From Acidovorax sp. Leaf78 (GTDB lineage Bacteria > Pseudomonadota > Gammaproteobacteria > Burkholderiales > Burkholderiaceae_C): a stretch of 64,000 nucleotides of DNA. The translations under genes were made by a program, and so were the position numbers. Within the stretch, counting starts at the first letter, position 1. The number at the start of each line of letters is the position of its first letter. Below, piece after piece: positions 36,576 through 47,258 of the stretch. The notes under the pieces are model-generated. The model was not told where the DNA came from, made no database searches, and saw only the letters and a program-made list of their open reading frames with translations. Location of the stretch: the NCBI RefSeq assembly GCF_001422735.1, contig NZ_LMLZ01000021.1, positions 324,447 through 388,446 of the forward strand, given 5' to 3'.

Positions 36576-36708
36576 GAATCCCTCCCTTGTCGTGGTGGTG
36601 GTTGTTGTTATTCCGCGAGCTTAGCTGCCAACATATGACAAATCAGTGACTGTCATGTTGCCGACAAACCACTGTCACGAGCCCCCCTCCCACAACGCGG
36701 GCCCCCAT

Positions 36709-36735
36709 AAAAAAAGCGGCCCCGAAGGGCCGCTT
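36709..36735 (-). terminator. Intrinsic terminator of acnB
   Basis: On the minus strand, AAGCGGCCC-TTC-GGGGCCGCTT followed by seven T residues, starting about 30 bp after the acnB stop. A classical rho-independent structure. The remaining gap to the DUF3592 gene shows nothing I can assign. Confidence 0.88.
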
Positions 36736-36766
36736 GGCAGGCAACGGTCTGGCCGCCGCCGCGGGA

Positions 36767-39379
36767 TCAGCAGGCCACGGCCGCCGACGCAGGCGCAGCC
36801 TTTGCGGCTTCTGCGTACTCTTCGATCTGGTCGAAGTTCATGTAGCGGTAGACGCTGGCCTTGTCGGCGTCGATCACGCCCATTTCCTTCAAGTACTCTT
36901 CCTTGGAAGGAAGGTAGCCCAGGCGCGACGCGATGGCAGCCAGCTCGGCAGAGCCGAGGTACACGTTGGTGTTCTTGCCCAGGCGGTTGGGGAAGTTGCG
37001 GGTCGAGGTGGAGATCACCGTCGCGCCTTCACGCACCTGTGCCTGGTTGCCCATGCACAGCGAGCAGCCGGGCATTTCGGTGCGCGCACCGGCCGTGCCG
37101 AACGCAGCGTAGTGGCCTTCCTTGATCAGCTCGCTCTCGTCCATCTTGGTGGGCGGTGCCACCCACAGCTTGACGGGGATGTCGCGCTGGCCGCCCAGCA
37201 GCTTGGCAGCTGCGCGGAAGTGGCCGATGTTGGTCATGCACGAGCCGATGAAGGCTTCATCGATCTTGGTGCCGGACACTTCGGACAGGAACTTGGCGTC
37301 GTCCGGATCGTTGGGGCAGCAGACGATGGGTTCCTTGATGTCGGCCAGGTCGATCTCGATCACGGCGGCGTACTCGGCGTCCTTGTCGGCTTCGAGCAGG
37401 TCGGGCTTGGCCAGCCAGGCTTCGACCTTCTCGATGCGGCGCTGCAGCGTCTTGGCGTCGGCATAACCGTCGGCGATCATGTTCTTCATCAGAACGATGT
37501 TGGACGTCAGGTATTCCTTGATCGGCTCGGGGTTGAGCTTGATCGTGCAGCCGGCGGCGGAGCGCTCGGCGGACGCGTCGGACAGCTCGAACGCCTGTTC
37601 GACCTTCAGGTCTGGCAGGCCTTCGATCTCGAGCACGCGGCCCGAGAAGGCGTTGATCTTGCCGGCCTTGGCCACCGTCAGCAGGCCCTGCTTGATGGCG
37701 TACAGCGGAATCGCGTGCACCAGGTCGCGCAGGGTCACGCCGGGCTGCATTTCGCCCTTGAAGCGCACCAGGATGGACTCCGGCATGTCCAGCGGCATCA
37801 CGCCGGTGGCAGCGCCGAAGGCCACGAGGCCAGAGCCCGCTGGGAACGAGATGCCGATGGGGAAACGCGTGTGCGAGTCACCGCCGGTACCCACGGTATC
37901 GGGCAGCAGCAGGCGGTTGAGCCAGCTGTGGATCACGCCGTCGCCAGGACGCAGGGCCACGCCGCCGCGGTTGGAGATGAACGCTGGCAGTTCGCGGTGG
38001 GTCTTCACGTCCACGGGCTTGGGGTAGGCGGCCGTGTGGCAGAAGGACTGCATCACGAGGTCGGCCGAGAAGCCCAGGCAGGCCAGGTCCTTGAGCTCGT
38101 CGCGCGTCATCGGGCCGGTGGTGTCTTGCGAGCCCACGGTGGTCATCTTGGGTTCGCAGTAGGTACCGGGGCGCACGCCCTGGCCTTCGGGCAGGCCGAC
38201 AGCGCGGCCGACCATCTTCTGCGCCAGCGTGAAGCCGGCCTGCGTGGCCACGGGTGGCGTCGGCAGGCGGAACACGGTGGAGGCTGGCAGGCCCAGGAAT
38301 TCGCGGGCCTTGCTCGTCAGCGAGCGGCCGATGATGAGGTTGATACGGCCGCCGGCGCGCACTTCGTCGAACAGCACGTCGCTCTTGAGCTGGAACTCCA
38401 CCACGGTGGCGCCGTCCTTGACGATCTTGCCGTCGTAGGGCATCACGTCGATGACGTCACCCATCTCCAGCTTGGACACGTCCACTTCGATCGGCAGCGA
38501 GCCCGAGTCTTCCTGCGTGTTGAAGAAAATGGGGGCGATCTTGCCACCCAGCGTGACACCGCCGAAGCGCTTGTTCGGCACGAACGGGATGTCCTGGCCG
38601 GTGGCCCAGACGATGGAGTTGGTGGCCGACTTGCGCGACGAGCCGGTGCCCACCACGTCGCCCACGTAGGCAACCAGGTGGCCCTTCTTCTTCAGGTCGT
38701 CGATGAACTGCATCGGGCCGCGCTTGCCGTCTTCTTCGGGCTTGAACACTGCGTCGGGACGGGTGTTCTTGAGCATGGCCAGGTAATGCAGAGGGATGTC
38801 GGGGCGGCTCCAGGCATCGGGTGCGGGCGACAGGTCGTCGGTGTTGGTTTCGCCAGGCACCTTGAACACGGTGACGGTGATCTTCTTGGCGACTTCAGGG
38901 CGCGACGTGAACCACTCGGCGTTGGCCCAGCTTTGCATGACTTCCTGCGCCTTGGCGTTGCCGGCCTTGGCCTTGGTCGCCACGTCATTGAAGAAGTCGA
39001 ACATCAGCAGCGTCTTCTTGAGCGCATCGGCTGCAACGCCCGCCACTTCAGCGTCGTCCAGCAGTTCGATCAGGGGGTGCACGTTGTAGCCGCCCACCAT
39101 GGTGCCCAGCAGCTCGGTGGCCTTGGACTTGGAGACCAGGCCCACCTGGATGTCACCGTGCGCCACGGCGGCCAGGAAGCTGGCCTTGACCTTGGCGGCG
39201 TCGTCCACGCCTGGGGGCACGCGGTGCGTGAGCAGGTCCAGCAGGAAGGCGTCTTCGCCAGCGGGCGGGTTCTTGATCAGCTCGATCAGTTCGGCCACTT
39301 GCTTGGCTTCCAGCGGCAGCGGCGGGATGCCCAGGGCGGCGCGCTCGGCCACGTGGTCACGGTAGGCTTTCAACATCAT
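36767..39379 (-). CDS. acnB: Bifunctional aconitate hydratase 2 / 2-methylisocitrate dehydratase
   Basis: 870 aa 4Fe-4S enzyme interconverting citrate and isocitrate; AcnB types also act on 2-methylisocitrate. AcnB order: N-terminal HEAT-like domain, swivel domain ([16 protein letters not shown]), then the catalytic domains with cluster cysteines in [11 protein letters not shown] and in [11 protein letters not shown]. The two initial ATGs (39379 and 39376) are both possible; GGAG is 4 or 7 bp away, favouring the second slightly. It sits with citE-like and mdh genes on one strand. Confidence 0.95.
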   Translation of the reverse strand: MMLKAYRDHVAERAALGIPPLPLEAKQVAELIELIKNPPAGEDAFLLDLLTHRVPPGVDDAAKVKASFLAAVAHGDIQVGLVSKSKATELLGTMVGGYNVHPLIELLDDAEVAGVAADALKKTLLMFDFFNDVATKAKAGNAKAQEVMQSWANAEWFTSRPEVAKKITVTVFKVPGETNTDDLSPAPDAWSRPDIPLHYLAMLKNTRPDAVFKPEEDGKRGPMQFIDDLKKKGHLVAYVGDVVGTGSSRKSATNSIVWATGQDIPFVPNKRFGGVTLGGKIAPIFFNTQEDSGSLPIEVDVSKLEMGDVIDVMPYDGKIVKDGATVVEFQLKSDVLFDEVRAGGRINLIIGRSLTSKAREFLGLPASTVFRLPTPPVATQAGFTLAQKMVGRAVGLPEGQGVRPGTYCEPKMTTVGSQDTTGPMTRDELKDLACLGFSADLVMQSFCHTAAYPKPVDVKTHRELPAFISNRGGVALRPGDGVIHSWLNRLLLPDTVGTGGDSHTRFPIGISFPAGSGLVAFGAATGVMPLDMPESILVRFKGEMQPGVTLRDLVHAIPLYAIKQGLLTVAKAGKINAFSGRVLEIEGLPDLKVEQAFELSDASAERSAAGCTIKLNPEPIKEYLTSNIVLMKNMIADGYADAKTLQRRIEKVEAWLAKPDLLEADKDAEYAAVIEIDLADIKEPIVCCPNDPDDAKFLSEVSGTKIDEAFIGSCMTNIGHFRAAAKLLGGQRDIPVKLWVAPPTKMDESELIKEGHYAAFGTAGARTEMPGCSLCMGNQAQVREGATVISTSTRNFPNRLGKNTNVYLGSAELAAIASRLGYLPSKEEYLKEMGVIDADKASVYRYMNFDQIEEYAEAAKAAPASAAVAC

Positions 39380-39534
39380 TTTTCTCCGGTTGCGTTCTAA
39401 AGTGGGGCGGCATGCAGCGGGCTGGCGCCGTCATCGCGACGGCACAGCCGGGCTGCACGCAGTTCGGTCTGTCTGTCTGTGTTGTTATGTGGTTGTTATG
39501 CGGGCAGCCTCTGGCGGCTTCGGCCTGGCAGGGC

Positions 39535-40164
39535 TTACTTGACCGTCATCGGCTCCAGCACGCTGACGGGCGGGTTCTTCTTGATGGCCTCGGCCACCAG
39601 TTGCTGCTCGGGGCTCATGCATTCGTCGGCCAGGCGCTGGCCGACCTTCTGGTTCATCAGCATGGACTTGTTGCCGATCTGCAGCCAGACCGCGCCGCCC
39701 TTCTGGTCTTCCAGGCGCACGGTGCCGGTGGTGGTGGCCACGGGCGACATGAAGTACTTGAAGCCCTTGCCTTCCACGTGGAAGTGGCCAGGCGATGCAG
39801 GCTCGGCAGTCACCGTCACGAAGGCGCCCAGCTCGCAGGGGATGCGGCCGGTGTGCACGCGATCGGCAATGGCCAGCTCGGCAGGCGACAGCGCAGCTTC
39901 AGCGGCAATGATGCCGGCGGCCACCTGGTTGGTCGCGCTCTTGAGCTGCGTGCGGCTGCTGGTGGGTTCGCTCTTGGCCACGGCCTTCTTGGGGGCCGCC
40001 TTCTCGGAGGACTTGGCAGACTTGGCTTCGGACTTCGCCGCCGGCTTGGCGGCAGGCTTGGCAGCGGCCTTGGTTTCAGACTTGGCCGCAGGCTTGGCGT
40101 CCGTTTGCGCCAGGGCGAGGGCTGGGGCCAGCAGCATCAAGGCAGAGGCGATAAGGAATTTCAT
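39535..40164 (-). CDS. Exported Lys/Ala-rich protein of unknown function
   Basis: 209 aa. Sec signal peptide (MKFLIASALMLLAPALALAQ, cleavage near 20), then a low-complexity KPAAK/KSEAK region (about 24-60), then a conserved-looking globular part (about 75-209) with two Cys (IPCELG and DECMSP) that could form a disulfide in the periplasm. I do not recognise the family. It lies between acnB and the citE-like gene, 155 bp from acnB and 39 bp from the lyase, so it may share their transcript. Confidence 0.7.
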   Translation of the reverse strand: MKFLIASALMLLAPALALAQTDAKPAAKSETKAAAKPAAKPAAKSEAKSAKSSEKAAPKKAVAKSEPTSSRTQLKSATNQVAAGIIAAEAALSPAELAIADRVHTGRIPCELGAFVTVTAEPASPGHFHVEGKGFKYFMSPVATTTGTVRLEDQKGGAVWLQIGNKSMLMNQKVGQRLADECMSPEQQLVAEAIKKNPPVSVLEPMTVK

Positions 40165-40203
40165 GGAGGGTCCTGCGTGGGGGTGTGGGCGGGTATCTAC
40201 AAC

Positions 40204-41265
40204 TCAAGCGAAAGCCGGCGCGTCAAACCAATGGCGCACCGCCTGGGGAAGCGCGCGCCCGGTGCTGTGGGCGCGCTCGATGACCTGCCAGAAGAAACGG
40301 TAGCTGGCACGGTCGTGCAGCGTGCCGTCCATGCTGATCGGAGCCCAATCAGCATCGGCGGCAGCCGCTATTATTTTGGAAGCATGCTCGATATCGTCCT
40401 GCTGCGGCGCGAACGCTTGCAGGATGGGGCGGATCTGCGCCGGATGGATGCTCCACATGCGGGTGTAGCCCAGCTCGTGGGCAGCCTGGCTGGCCGCACG
40501 TTGCATGGCCGCCGTGTCGGCGAACTCCGTCACCACACAATGGGACGGCACCTTGCCGTGCGCGTGGCAGGCCGCGGCGATCTCCAGCTTGGCGCGCACC
40601 ACCAGCGGGTGCGTGAACTGCCCGGCCGACGTCATGCCATGGGCCGGGATCGCACCGGCATGGGCCGACACGAAGTCCATGAGCCCGAAGCTCACGCTCT
40701 GCACGCGGGGATGGGCTGCGATCTCGAAGGCACGGTGCACAGCCGCCGGGGATTCGATCAGCACATGGATGGGCAGCTGCGAGGGCGACGCGCGGTCGAT
40801 GGCGCGCTCGGCCAGCAGGACATCGTCCACCGACTCGACCTTGGGCACCATGATGTGGCACAGCCTGTGGCCCGCCTCGCCGGCGATCACGGCCACGTCG
40901 TTGGCGAATGCGGGGTGGTCCACCGCATGCACCCGGGCGGCCACGCGGGCGCCGGGGGCTGCGGCAACAGCCAGTGCAGCCACCAGCCGCGCGTGCTCGG
41001 ACTCCAGACCGACGGGCGCCCCGTCCTCGCAATCGAGGGTGACATCAAAGACGCAGGTTCCGAACTCTTGCGTCATCTCGGCCTGCAATTGCAGGCTTTT
41101 GCGCATGCGCGCTTCCACGCCGCTGTAGTGGTCGCAGACCGGCAGAAAACCGGTCTGCGCCTGGGCGCCTAGAAGCACATCGCGCGGATGGGGTTGTGCA
41201 GCGCCCTGCCCCTGTTCAGGGGCTGGGGCGGCCCGAAGGCCCGATGCCTGTGGCGTCGGCTGCAT
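40204..41265 (-). CDS. HpcH/HpaI aldolase / citrate lyase beta-like CoA ester lyase
   Basis: 353 aa, TIM-barrel family cleaving or making CoA esters (citramalyl-CoA, malyl-CoA or related). Metal and substrate residues lie in FDVTLDCEDGAP, HIMVPKVES, VLIESPAAV and FGLMDFVSAH. Its C-terminal part contains two adjacent rare ATA codons at 40369-40374 within a short AT-rich stretch that resembles the dispersed repeat. It starts 15 bp after mdh, so co-transcription is likely. The true substrate is unproven. Confidence 0.83.
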   Translation of the reverse strand: MQPTPQASGLRAAPAPEQGQGAAQPHPRDVLLGAQAQTGFLPVCDHYSGVEARMRKSLQLQAEMTQEFGTCVFDVTLDCEDGAPVGLESEHARLVAALAVAAAPGARVAARVHAVDHPAFANDVAVIAGEAGHRLCHIMVPKVESVDDVLLAERAIDRASPSQLPIHVLIESPAAVHRAFEIAAHPRVQSVSFGLMDFVSAHAGAIPAHGMTSAGQFTHPLVVRAKLEIAAACHAHGKVPSHCVVTEFADTAAMQRAASQAAHELGYTRMWSIHPAQIRPILQAFAPQQDDIEHASKIIAAAADADWAPISMDGTLHDRASYRFFWQVIERAHSTGRALPQAVRHWFDAPAFA

Positions 41266-41279
41266 GGTGCGGGCTGGTT

Positions 41280-42266
41280 TTACAGCAGGTGCTTGACGCC
41301 GTCCTGCTCGCCTTGCAGCTCGGCCAGGGTCTTGTTGATGGCTTCTTGCGAGAAGGCATCGATCTCCAGGCCTTCGACGATCTTGTACTCGCCGTTTTCG
41401 GTGGTGACCGGGAAGCCGAACACGATGCCGGCAGGAATGCCGTACTCGCCGTTTGATGGCACGCCCATCGTGACCCACTCGCCATTGGAGCCCAGGGCCC
41501 AGTCACGGATGTGGTCGATGGCGGCGTTGGCAGCCGAAGCGGCCGACGACAGGCCGCGGGCGGCGATGATGGCCGCGCCGCGCTTGCCCACGGTGGGCAG
41601 GAAGGTGTCGGCGTTCCAGACCTGGTCGTTCACCAGGTCCTTGATCGACTTGCCGTTGGTGGTGGCAAAGCGGTAGTCGGCGTACATGGTGGGCGAGTGG
41701 TTGCCCCACACGGTCAGCTTGCGGATATCGCCCACCTTGGTGCCGGTCTTGGCCGCCAGTTGCGAGGCAGCGCGGTTGTGGTCCAGGCGCAGCATGGCTG
41801 TGAAGTTCTTGGCTGGCAGGTCGGGGGCCGACTTCATGGCGATGTAGGCGTTGGTGTTGGCGGGGTTGCCCACCACCAGCACCTTGACGTTGCGCGAAGC
41901 CACTGCGTTCAGGGCCTTGCCCTGTGCGGTGAAGATCTGGGCGTTGGCGGCCAGCAGGTCGGCGCGCTCCATGCCGGGGCCGCGAGGACGGGCACCCACC
42001 AGCAGGGCGTAGTCGGTGTCCTTGAAGGCTTGCAGGGGATCGCTGTGGGCTTCGATGCCGGCCAGCAGAGGGAATGCGCAGTCTTCCAGCTCCATGATCA
42101 CGCCCTTCAGGGCGTTCTGGGCCTTCTCGTCGGCGATTTCGAGCAGTTGAAGAATGACGGGCTGGTCCTTGCCCAGCATTTCGCCGGAGGCGATGCGAAA
42201 CAGCAGGGCATAACCGATTTGGCCAGCAGCGCCGGTGACGGCCACGCGAACAGGCTTCTTGCTCAT
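41280..42266 (-). CDS. mdh: Malate dehydrogenase
   Basis: Oxidises malate to oxaloacetate with NAD+ in the TCA cycle. 328 aa of the group resembling cytosolic-type MDH: NAD motif TGAAGQIGY (11-19), substrate-binding [11 protein letters not shown] (91-101), Asp162/His190 catalytic pair in LDHNR and [11 protein letters not shown]. The ATG at 42266 is chosen over an upstream opening at 42389; the leader has a weak CAGGAAG. It is divergent from gntR, sharing a 215-bp region with the palindromic operator. Confidence 0.95.
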   Translation of the reverse strand: MSKKPVRVAVTGAAGQIGYALLFRIASGEMLGKDQPVILQLLEIADEKAQNALKGVIMELEDCAFPLLAGIEAHSDPLQAFKDTDYALLVGARPRGPGMERADLLAANAQIFTAQGKALNAVASRNVKVLVVGNPANTNAYIAMKSAPDLPAKNFTAMLRLDHNRAASQLAAKTGTKVGDIRKLTVWGNHSPTMYADYRFATTNGKSIKDLVNDQVWNADTFLPTVGKRGAAIIAARGLSSAASAANAAIDHIRDWALGSNGEWVTMGVPSNGEYGIPAGIVFGFPVTTENGEYKIVEGLEIDAFSQEAINKTLAELQGEQDGVKHLL

Positions 42267-42390
42267 GGTGAAAACTCCAGGAAGTGAAAAAACAGAAGGT
42301 GATGCAAACAAGCACCAGCCTCTGTTACCAGCAGCCCGTGCCCCGCAAAACAGCCTTGGAGTGTACCGCTGATTGGACACCCCGGTCAAT

Positions 42391-42418
42391 TTGTCTTATG
42401 TCTTATATAAGATATGAT
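42391..42418 (+). promoter_or_regulatory. gntR promoter with operator in the -35/-10 spacer
   Basis: TTGTCT (42391-42396) and TATGAT (42413-42418) are separated by 16 bp. Within the spacer is the perfect palindrome TCTTATATAAGA (42401-42412), whose symmetry extends outward with two mismatched pairs. GntR proteins bind such AT-centred palindromes, so autoregulation and control of divergent mdh are likely. The transcript leader would be about 55 nt. Confidence 0.65.
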
Positions 42419-42481
42419 TGAGACCTCTTCGTCGTCCGCAAATCCCTGCCGCAACGCAGGGCTCCACCGCGCCCGCCTGCC

Positions 42482-43270
42482 ATGTCCTCGCTTCCTTTCG
42501 CCGCCGACAACCCTGCTGCGCCACCGGGCACCGCGGGCGGTGCCACGCCGGCGTTCAGCCCGCTGTACCAGCAGATCAAGGGACTGATCCTGCAGAGCCT
42601 GCAACAGGGCGAATGGAAGCCCGGCGAAGCCATTCCGAGCGAGATGGAGCTGGCCGCCCGCTTTCGGGTCAGCCAGGGCACGGTGCGCAAGGCGATCGAC
42701 GAACTGGCGGCCGAGAATCTGGTCATGCGCCGCCAGGGCAAGGGCACGTTCGTGGCCACACATGCCGAGCAGCATGTGCAGTACCGCTTTCTGAAACTGC
42801 TGCCCGACACCGGCGACGCCCGCGTCGAGGGCCCCGCCCAGCGCCGCGTGATCGACTGCCGCCGCGTGCGGGCCAATGCCGAAGTGGCGCGGGCGCTGGC
42901 CTTGCGCAGCGGCGATGCCGTCATGCAGGCCCGGCGCATCCTCGCCTTTGCAGGCGTGCCCACCATCCTGGAAGACATCTGGCTGCCCGGCCAGGCTTTC
43001 AAAGGGCTGACGGCAGACCAGTTGGCCAGCTACCAGGGTCCCACCTACGCGATGTTCGAGCTCGACTTCGGCGTACGCATGGTGCGGGCCGAAGAAAAGA
43101 TCCGGGCCGTGCTGCCAGACGCGGAGCAGGCCGGCCTGCTGGGCATTGCGCCCACCACGCCGCTGCTGAGCGTGGAGCGCATTGCCTATACCTACAACGA
43201 CGTTCCGATGGAGTTACGGCGTGGTCTGTACCTGACCGACACCCACCACTACCGTAATGAATTGAGCTGA
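42482..43270 (+). CDS. GntR family regulator, HutC/UTRA type
   Basis: 262 aa. Winged helix-turn-helix at about 26-95 (SPLYQQIKGLILQSLQQGEW, then IPSEMELAARFRVSQGTVRKAIDELAAENLVMRRQGKGTFV), then a UTRA effector-binding domain ending RGLYLTDTHHYRNEL. It stands between mdh and the sdh operon and probably links TCA-gene expression to a small metabolite; the ligand is unknown. sdhC starts 134 bp downstream. Confidence 0.87.
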   Translation: MSSLPFAADNPAAPPGTAGGATPAFSPLYQQIKGLILQSLQQGEWKPGEAIPSEMELAARFRVSQGTVRKAIDELAAENLVMRRQGKGTFVATHAEQHVQYRFLKLLPDTGDARVEGPAQRRVIDCRRVRANAEVARALALRSGDAVMQARRILAFAGVPTILEDIWLPGQAFKGLTADQLASYQGPTYAMFELDFGVRMVRAEEKIRAVLPDAEQAGLLGIAPTTPLLSVERIAYTYNDVPMELRRGLYLTDTHHYRNELS

Positions 43271-43404
43271 CTTCAAGCTGGCACCCGAGTATTAACCTCG
43301 AATATTGCGACCCGCTTGAAACCCCGGTTGTTGCGTTGCAATAGAATTTTGCGTTCTTTGCATCTCCGAATTACAAAGAAGTTACATCCACGAAAGCACT
43401 CAAC

Positions 43405-43839
43405 ATGACCGAGCTCGCCAAAAAACGGCCTGAATTTCGCAACATCAACGCGTTCAAGGACCTGACCACCTACCGCATGACGCCTGCAGCGTGGGTGTCG
43501 ATCCTGCACCGCGGCAGCGGGCTGATCATGTTCCTGCTGCTGCCTTTCATCATCTGGATGTTCGACACCTCGGTGTCGTCTGAATTCTCGTTCGCCCGGT
43601 TCACCGCGGCGTTCAGCATCGGCATCGGCTTCGTGCCTGGCTGGTTCATCAAGCTCGTGGCCCTGGCCCTGATCTGGTCTTACCTGCACCATTTCAGCGC
43701 CGGCCTGCGCCACCTGTGGATGGACGTGAGCCACAGCGCCGTGAACAAGGAATTCGGCAAGACCTCGTCCATCGCAGTCTTCGTGGTCAGCATCACGCTG
43801 ACCCTCGCGCTGGGCGCCAAGCTCTTCGGCCTGTACTGA
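43405..43839 (+). CDS. sdhC: Succinate dehydrogenase cytochrome b556 subunit
   Basis: 144 aa membrane anchor with three helices. Conserved SILHRGSGLIMFLLLP (quinone site Ser/Arg) and HHFSAGLRHLWMD, carrying the haem b His. With SdhD it anchors SdhAB and reduces ubiquinone. First gene of sdhCDAB-sdhE-gltA. Confidence 0.93.
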   Translation: MTELAKKRPEFRNINAFKDLTTYRMTPAAWVSILHRGSGLIMFLLLPFIIWMFDTSVSSEFSFARFTAAFSIGIGFVPGWFIKLVALALIWSYLHHFSAGLRHLWMDVSHSAVNKEFGKTSSIAVFVVSITLTLALGAKLFGLY

Positions 43840-43919
43840 TCGATCCACCACCCCCGATAAAAAAAGCGGTGACTGCTGCCATTCCGCAGCCAACACCGCC
43901 GCACCAGAGGAAAGCAGCG

Positions 43920-44285
43920 ATGTCTGTCAATTACGGTTCCAAACGCGTCGTCGTCGGCGCTCACTACGGCCTGCGCGACTGGCTCAGCCAGCGCGTCACC
44001 GCCATCCTGATGGCCCTGTTCACGCTGGCCCTGCTGGCCCAGGTGATCTTCTCCAAAGGCCCTCTGGGCTACGACAAATGGGCGGGCATCTTCTCGGCCC
44101 AGTGGATGAAGGTGCTGACCTTCACCGTGATCATCTCGCTGGCGTGGCACGCGTGGATCGGCATGCGCGAAATCCTGATGGACTACGTCAAGCCCGTGGG
44201 CATCCGCCTGGCACTGCAGGTTTTCACCATCGTCTGGCTCGTCGGCTGCGCCGGCTGGGGCATCCAGGTTCTGTGGCGTCTCTGA
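43920..44285 (+). CDS. sdhD: Succinate dehydrogenase membrane anchor subunit
   Basis: 121 aa, three membrane helices, with GLRDWLSQRVTAILMALF at the first helix and HAWIGMREILMDYVKP, containing the haem-ligand His and quinone-site region. The ATG at 43920 gives the family start MSVNYGSKRVVVGAHYG; a longer frame upstream is ignored. A short GGAAAGCAG lies before the start. Confidence 0.92.
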   Translation: MSVNYGSKRVVVGAHYGLRDWLSQRVTAILMALFTLALLAQVIFSKGPLGYDKWAGIFSAQWMKVLTFTVIISLAWHAWIGMREILMDYVKPVGIRLALQVFTIVWLVGCAGWGIQVLWRL

Positions 44286-44317
44286 TACCGATCCCCCGCG
44301 ACTGAAGGCAAACAACA

Positions 44318-46123
44318 ATGAGCTACACCAAAGCTAACATCACCAAGCGCAAGTTCGACGTCGTCATCGTCGGCGCCGGCGGCTCCGGCATGCGCGCATC
44401 GCTGGAACTGTCCCGCGCAGGCCTGAACGTGGCCTGCCTGTCCAAGGTGTTCCCCACCCGCTCGCACACCGTGGCGGCGCAGGGCGGCGTGTCCGCATCG
44501 CTGGGCAACATGAGCGAGGACAACTGGCACTACCACTTCTACGACACCATCAAGGGTTCGGACTGGCTGGGCGACCAGGACGCCATCGAGTTCATGTGCC
44601 GCGAAGCACCCAACGTGGTGATCGAGCTCGAACACTTCGGCATGCCGTTCGACCGCAACCCCGACGGCACCATCTACCAGCGCCCCTTCGGCGGCCACAC
44701 CGCCAACTACGGTGAAAAGCCCGTGCAGCGCGCTTGCGCCGCGGCTGACCGTACCGGCCACGCCATGCTGCACACGCTGTACCAGCAGAACGTGAAGTCC
44801 AAGACCAACTTCTTCGTGGAGTGGATGGCCCTGGACCTGATCCGCAACGCCGAAGGCGACGTGGTCGGCGTGACCGCACTGGAGCTGGAAACCGGCGACC
44901 TGTACGAGCTGCACGCCAAGGCCGTGCTGCTGGCCACCGGCGGCGCGGGCCGCATCTTCGCGGCATCGACCAACGCCTTCATCAACACCGGCGACGGCCT
45001 GGGCATGGCCGCACGTGCCGGCATCCCGCTGCAGGACATGGAGTTCTGGCAGTTCCACCCCACCGGCGTGGCCGGCGCTGGCGTGCTGCTGACCGAAGGC
45101 TGCCGCGGCGAAGGCGCCATCTTGCTCAACAGCAATGGCGAACGCTTCATGGAGCGCTATGCGCCTACCCTGAAGGACCTGGCACCGCGCGACTTCGTGT
45201 CGCGCTCGATGGACCAGGAAATCAAGGAAGGCCGTGGCTGTGGTCCCAACAAGGACTACATCCTGATGAAGCTCGACCACCTGGGCGCGGACACCATCCG
45301 CAAGCGCCTGCCGTCGGTCGAAGAAATCGGCCACAACTTCGCCAACGTGGACATCACCAAGGAACCGATCCCTGTGGTGCCCACCATCCACTACCAGATG
45401 GGTGGCATCCCCACCAACATCAACGGCCAGGTCGTGGTGCACGACGGCCAGCAGAACAACGTGGTCAACGGTCTCTACGCCGTGGGCGAATGCTCGTGCG
45501 TGTCGGTCCACGGCGCCAACCGCCTGGGCACCAACTCGCTGCTGGACCTGCTGGTCTTCGGCAAGGCGGCTGGCAAGCACATCGTCAACTTCGTCAAGGA
45601 ATCCGGCGAGCACAAGCCAGTGCCTGCCGACGGCTCTGACCGCACACTGACGCGCCTGAACCAGCTGCAGGACTCCAACGAAGGCATCTACGCGCAGGAC
45701 GTGGCCAACGACATCCGCGCCGGCATGCAACTGCACGCCGGCGTGTTCCGCACGCAGACCAGCATGGACGAAGGCGTGGGCAAGATCAACGCGATCCGCG
45801 ACCGCGTGAGCGGCGTGACCCTGAAGGACAAGTCCAAGGTCTGGAACACGGCCCGCATGGAAGCGCTGGAAGTCGACAACCTGATCGAAGTGGCCCAGGC
45901 CACGATGACCTCCGCCGCAGCCCGCAAGGAATGCCGTGGCGCACACACCGTGTACGACTACGAGCACCCTGCCGACCACGCAGAGTTCCCTCTGGGCCGC
46001 AACGACAAGGAGTGGATGAAGCACACCCTGTGGCACAGCGCGAACAACAGCCTGACCTACAAGCCCGTCAACCTCAAGCCCCTGACGGTGGACAGCGTGC
46101 CTCCCAAGGTCCGTACGTTCTGA
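44318..46123 (+). CDS. sdhA: Succinate dehydrogenase flavoprotein subunit
   Basis: 601 aa, oxidises succinate to fumarate. FAD-binding [17 protein letters not shown] (15-31), the covalent-FAD His50 in [10 protein letters not shown], the active-site region HPTGVAGAG and the QMGGIPTN loop. Length is standard. It follows sdhD by 32 bp. SdhE, which aids flavinylation of SdhA, is encoded in the same operon. Confidence 0.96.
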   Translation: MSYTKANITKRKFDVVIVGAGGSGMRASLELSRAGLNVACLSKVFPTRSHTVAAQGGVSASLGNMSEDNWHYHFYDTIKGSDWLGDQDAIEFMCREAPNVVIELEHFGMPFDRNPDGTIYQRPFGGHTANYGEKPVQRACAAADRTGHAMLHTLYQQNVKSKTNFFVEWMALDLIRNAEGDVVGVTALELETGDLYELHAKAVLLATGGAGRIFAASTNAFINTGDGLGMAARAGIPLQDMEFWQFHPTGVAGAGVLLTEGCRGEGAILLNSNGERFMERYAPTLKDLAPRDFVSRSMDQEIKEGRGCGPNKDYILMKLDHLGADTIRKRLPSVEEIGHNFANVDITKEPIPVVPTIHYQMGGIPTNINGQVVVHDGQQNNVVNGLYAVGECSCVSVHGANRLGTNSLLDLLVFGKAAGKHIVNFVKESGEHKPVPADGSDRTLTRLNQLQDSNEGIYAQDVANDIRAGMQLHAGVFRTQTSMDEGVGKINAIRDRVSGVTLKDKSKVWNTARMEALEVDNLIEVAQATMTSAAARKECRGAHTVYDYEHPADHAEFPLGRNDKEWMKHTLWHSANNSLTYKPVNLKPLTVDSVPPKVRTF

Positions 46124-46151
46124 TGAACCAGCAGCCTCACGAAAGAACAAC

Positions 46152-46853
46152 ATGAAGCGCACCTTTCAAATCTACCGCTACGACCCGGACAAGGACGCCA
46201 AGCCCTACATGCAGACCATCGAGATCGAGCTCGACGGCCACGAACGCATGCTGCTGGATGCCCTGGTCAAGCTCAAGGAGCAAGACCCCTCGCTGTCGTT
46301 CCGTCGCTCGTGCCGCGAAGGCGTGTGCGGCTCCGACGCGATGAACATCAACGGCAAGAACGGCCTGGCGTGCCTGACGAACATGAACACCCTCAAGGGC
46401 ACCATCGTTCTCAAGCCCCTGCCCGGCCTGCCGGTCATCCGCGATTTGATCGTGGACATGACGCAGTTCTTCAAGCAGTACAACTCGATCAAGCCCTACC
46501 TCATCACCGAGGACCTGGCGCCCGAGAAGGAACGCCTGCAGAGCCCCGAAGAGCGCGAAGAGCTCAACGGCCTGTACGAGTGCATCCTGTGCGCCAGCTG
46601 CTCCACCAGCTGCCCCAGCTTCTGGTGGAACCCCGACAAGTTCGTGGGCCCCGCCGGCCTGCTGCAGGCCTACCGCTTCATCGCCGACAGCCGCGACGAA
46701 GCCACGGGTGCGCGCCTGGATAACCTGGAAGACCCGTACCGCCTGTTCCGCTGCCACACCATCATGAACTGCGTGGACGTGTGCCCCAAGGGCCTGAACC
46801 CCACGAAGGCCATCGGCAAGATCAAGGAACTGATGGTGCGCCGCGCCGTCTGA
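46152..46853 (+). CDS. sdhB: Succinate dehydrogenase iron-sulfur subunit
   Basis: 233 aa. 2Fe-2S ligands Cys54, Cys59 and Cys74, with Asp62 in [12 protein letters not shown] replacing the third Cys as in E. coli. 4Fe-4S and 3Fe-4S ligands are in [12 protein letters not shown] and [17 protein letters not shown]. It carries electrons from SdhA to quinone. Confidence 0.96.
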   Translation: MKRTFQIYRYDPDKDAKPYMQTIEIELDGHERMLLDALVKLKEQDPSLSFRRSCREGVCGSDAMNINGKNGLACLTNMNTLKGTIVLKPLPGLPVIRDLIVDMTQFFKQYNSIKPYLITEDLAPEKERLQSPEEREELNGLYECILCASCSTSCPSFWWNPDKFVGPAGLLQAYRFIADSRDEATGARLDNLEDPYRLFRCHTIMNCVDVCPKGLNPTKAIGKIKELMVRRAV

Positions 46854-46875
46854 CCTTATCCAGAGCATCACCTTC

Positions 46876-47196
46876 ATGTCCGACACCCCGACCCCGGTCC
46901 TGCCATCGCCCTCCGATGTGCTCGACGACCGCGAACGCGCAAAGCTGCACTGGCGCTGCCGGCGCGGCCTGCTGGAGAACGATCTCTACATCGAGAACTT
47001 CTTCGCCAAGCACGGGGCGGGCCTGACCTGGCGCCAGGCCCACGGCATGAACACGCTCATGGACCTGGCGGACAACGACCTCCTGGACCTGGTGCTCGCG
47101 CGGCGCGAGCCCGAAGGCGAACTGGATACAGAAGAAGTGCGTGAAGTACTCGGCATGCTGCGGCTCAGTGGTGGCGCAGTACGGCCACGGCCCTGA
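46876..47196 (+). CDS. sdhE: FAD assembly factor SdhE
   Basis: 106 aa. The signature RRGLLENDLYIENFF contains the RGxxE motif that is essential in SdhE/YgfY for attaching FAD to SdhA. The N-terminal 25 residues are Pro/Asp-rich and not conserved. It lies 22 bp after sdhB and 62 bp before gltA. Confidence 0.92.
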   Translation: MSDTPTPVLPSPSDVLDDRERAKLHWRCRRGLLENDLYIENFFAKHGAGLTWRQAHGMNTLMDLADNDLLDLVLARREPEGELDTEEVREVLGMLRLSGGAVRPRP

Positions 47197-47258
47197 GCAA
47201 GACCTGAGACAAGGCCTGAACCCCCGGATTACCGGCAACCTACCCAAGGAAAGTAACA

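Noticed and set aside
22500-36600. Genomic island or prophage
   Set aside because: The genes are more accessory here, but there is no integrase, tRNA boundary, transposase or clear shift in base composition that I can see by eye.
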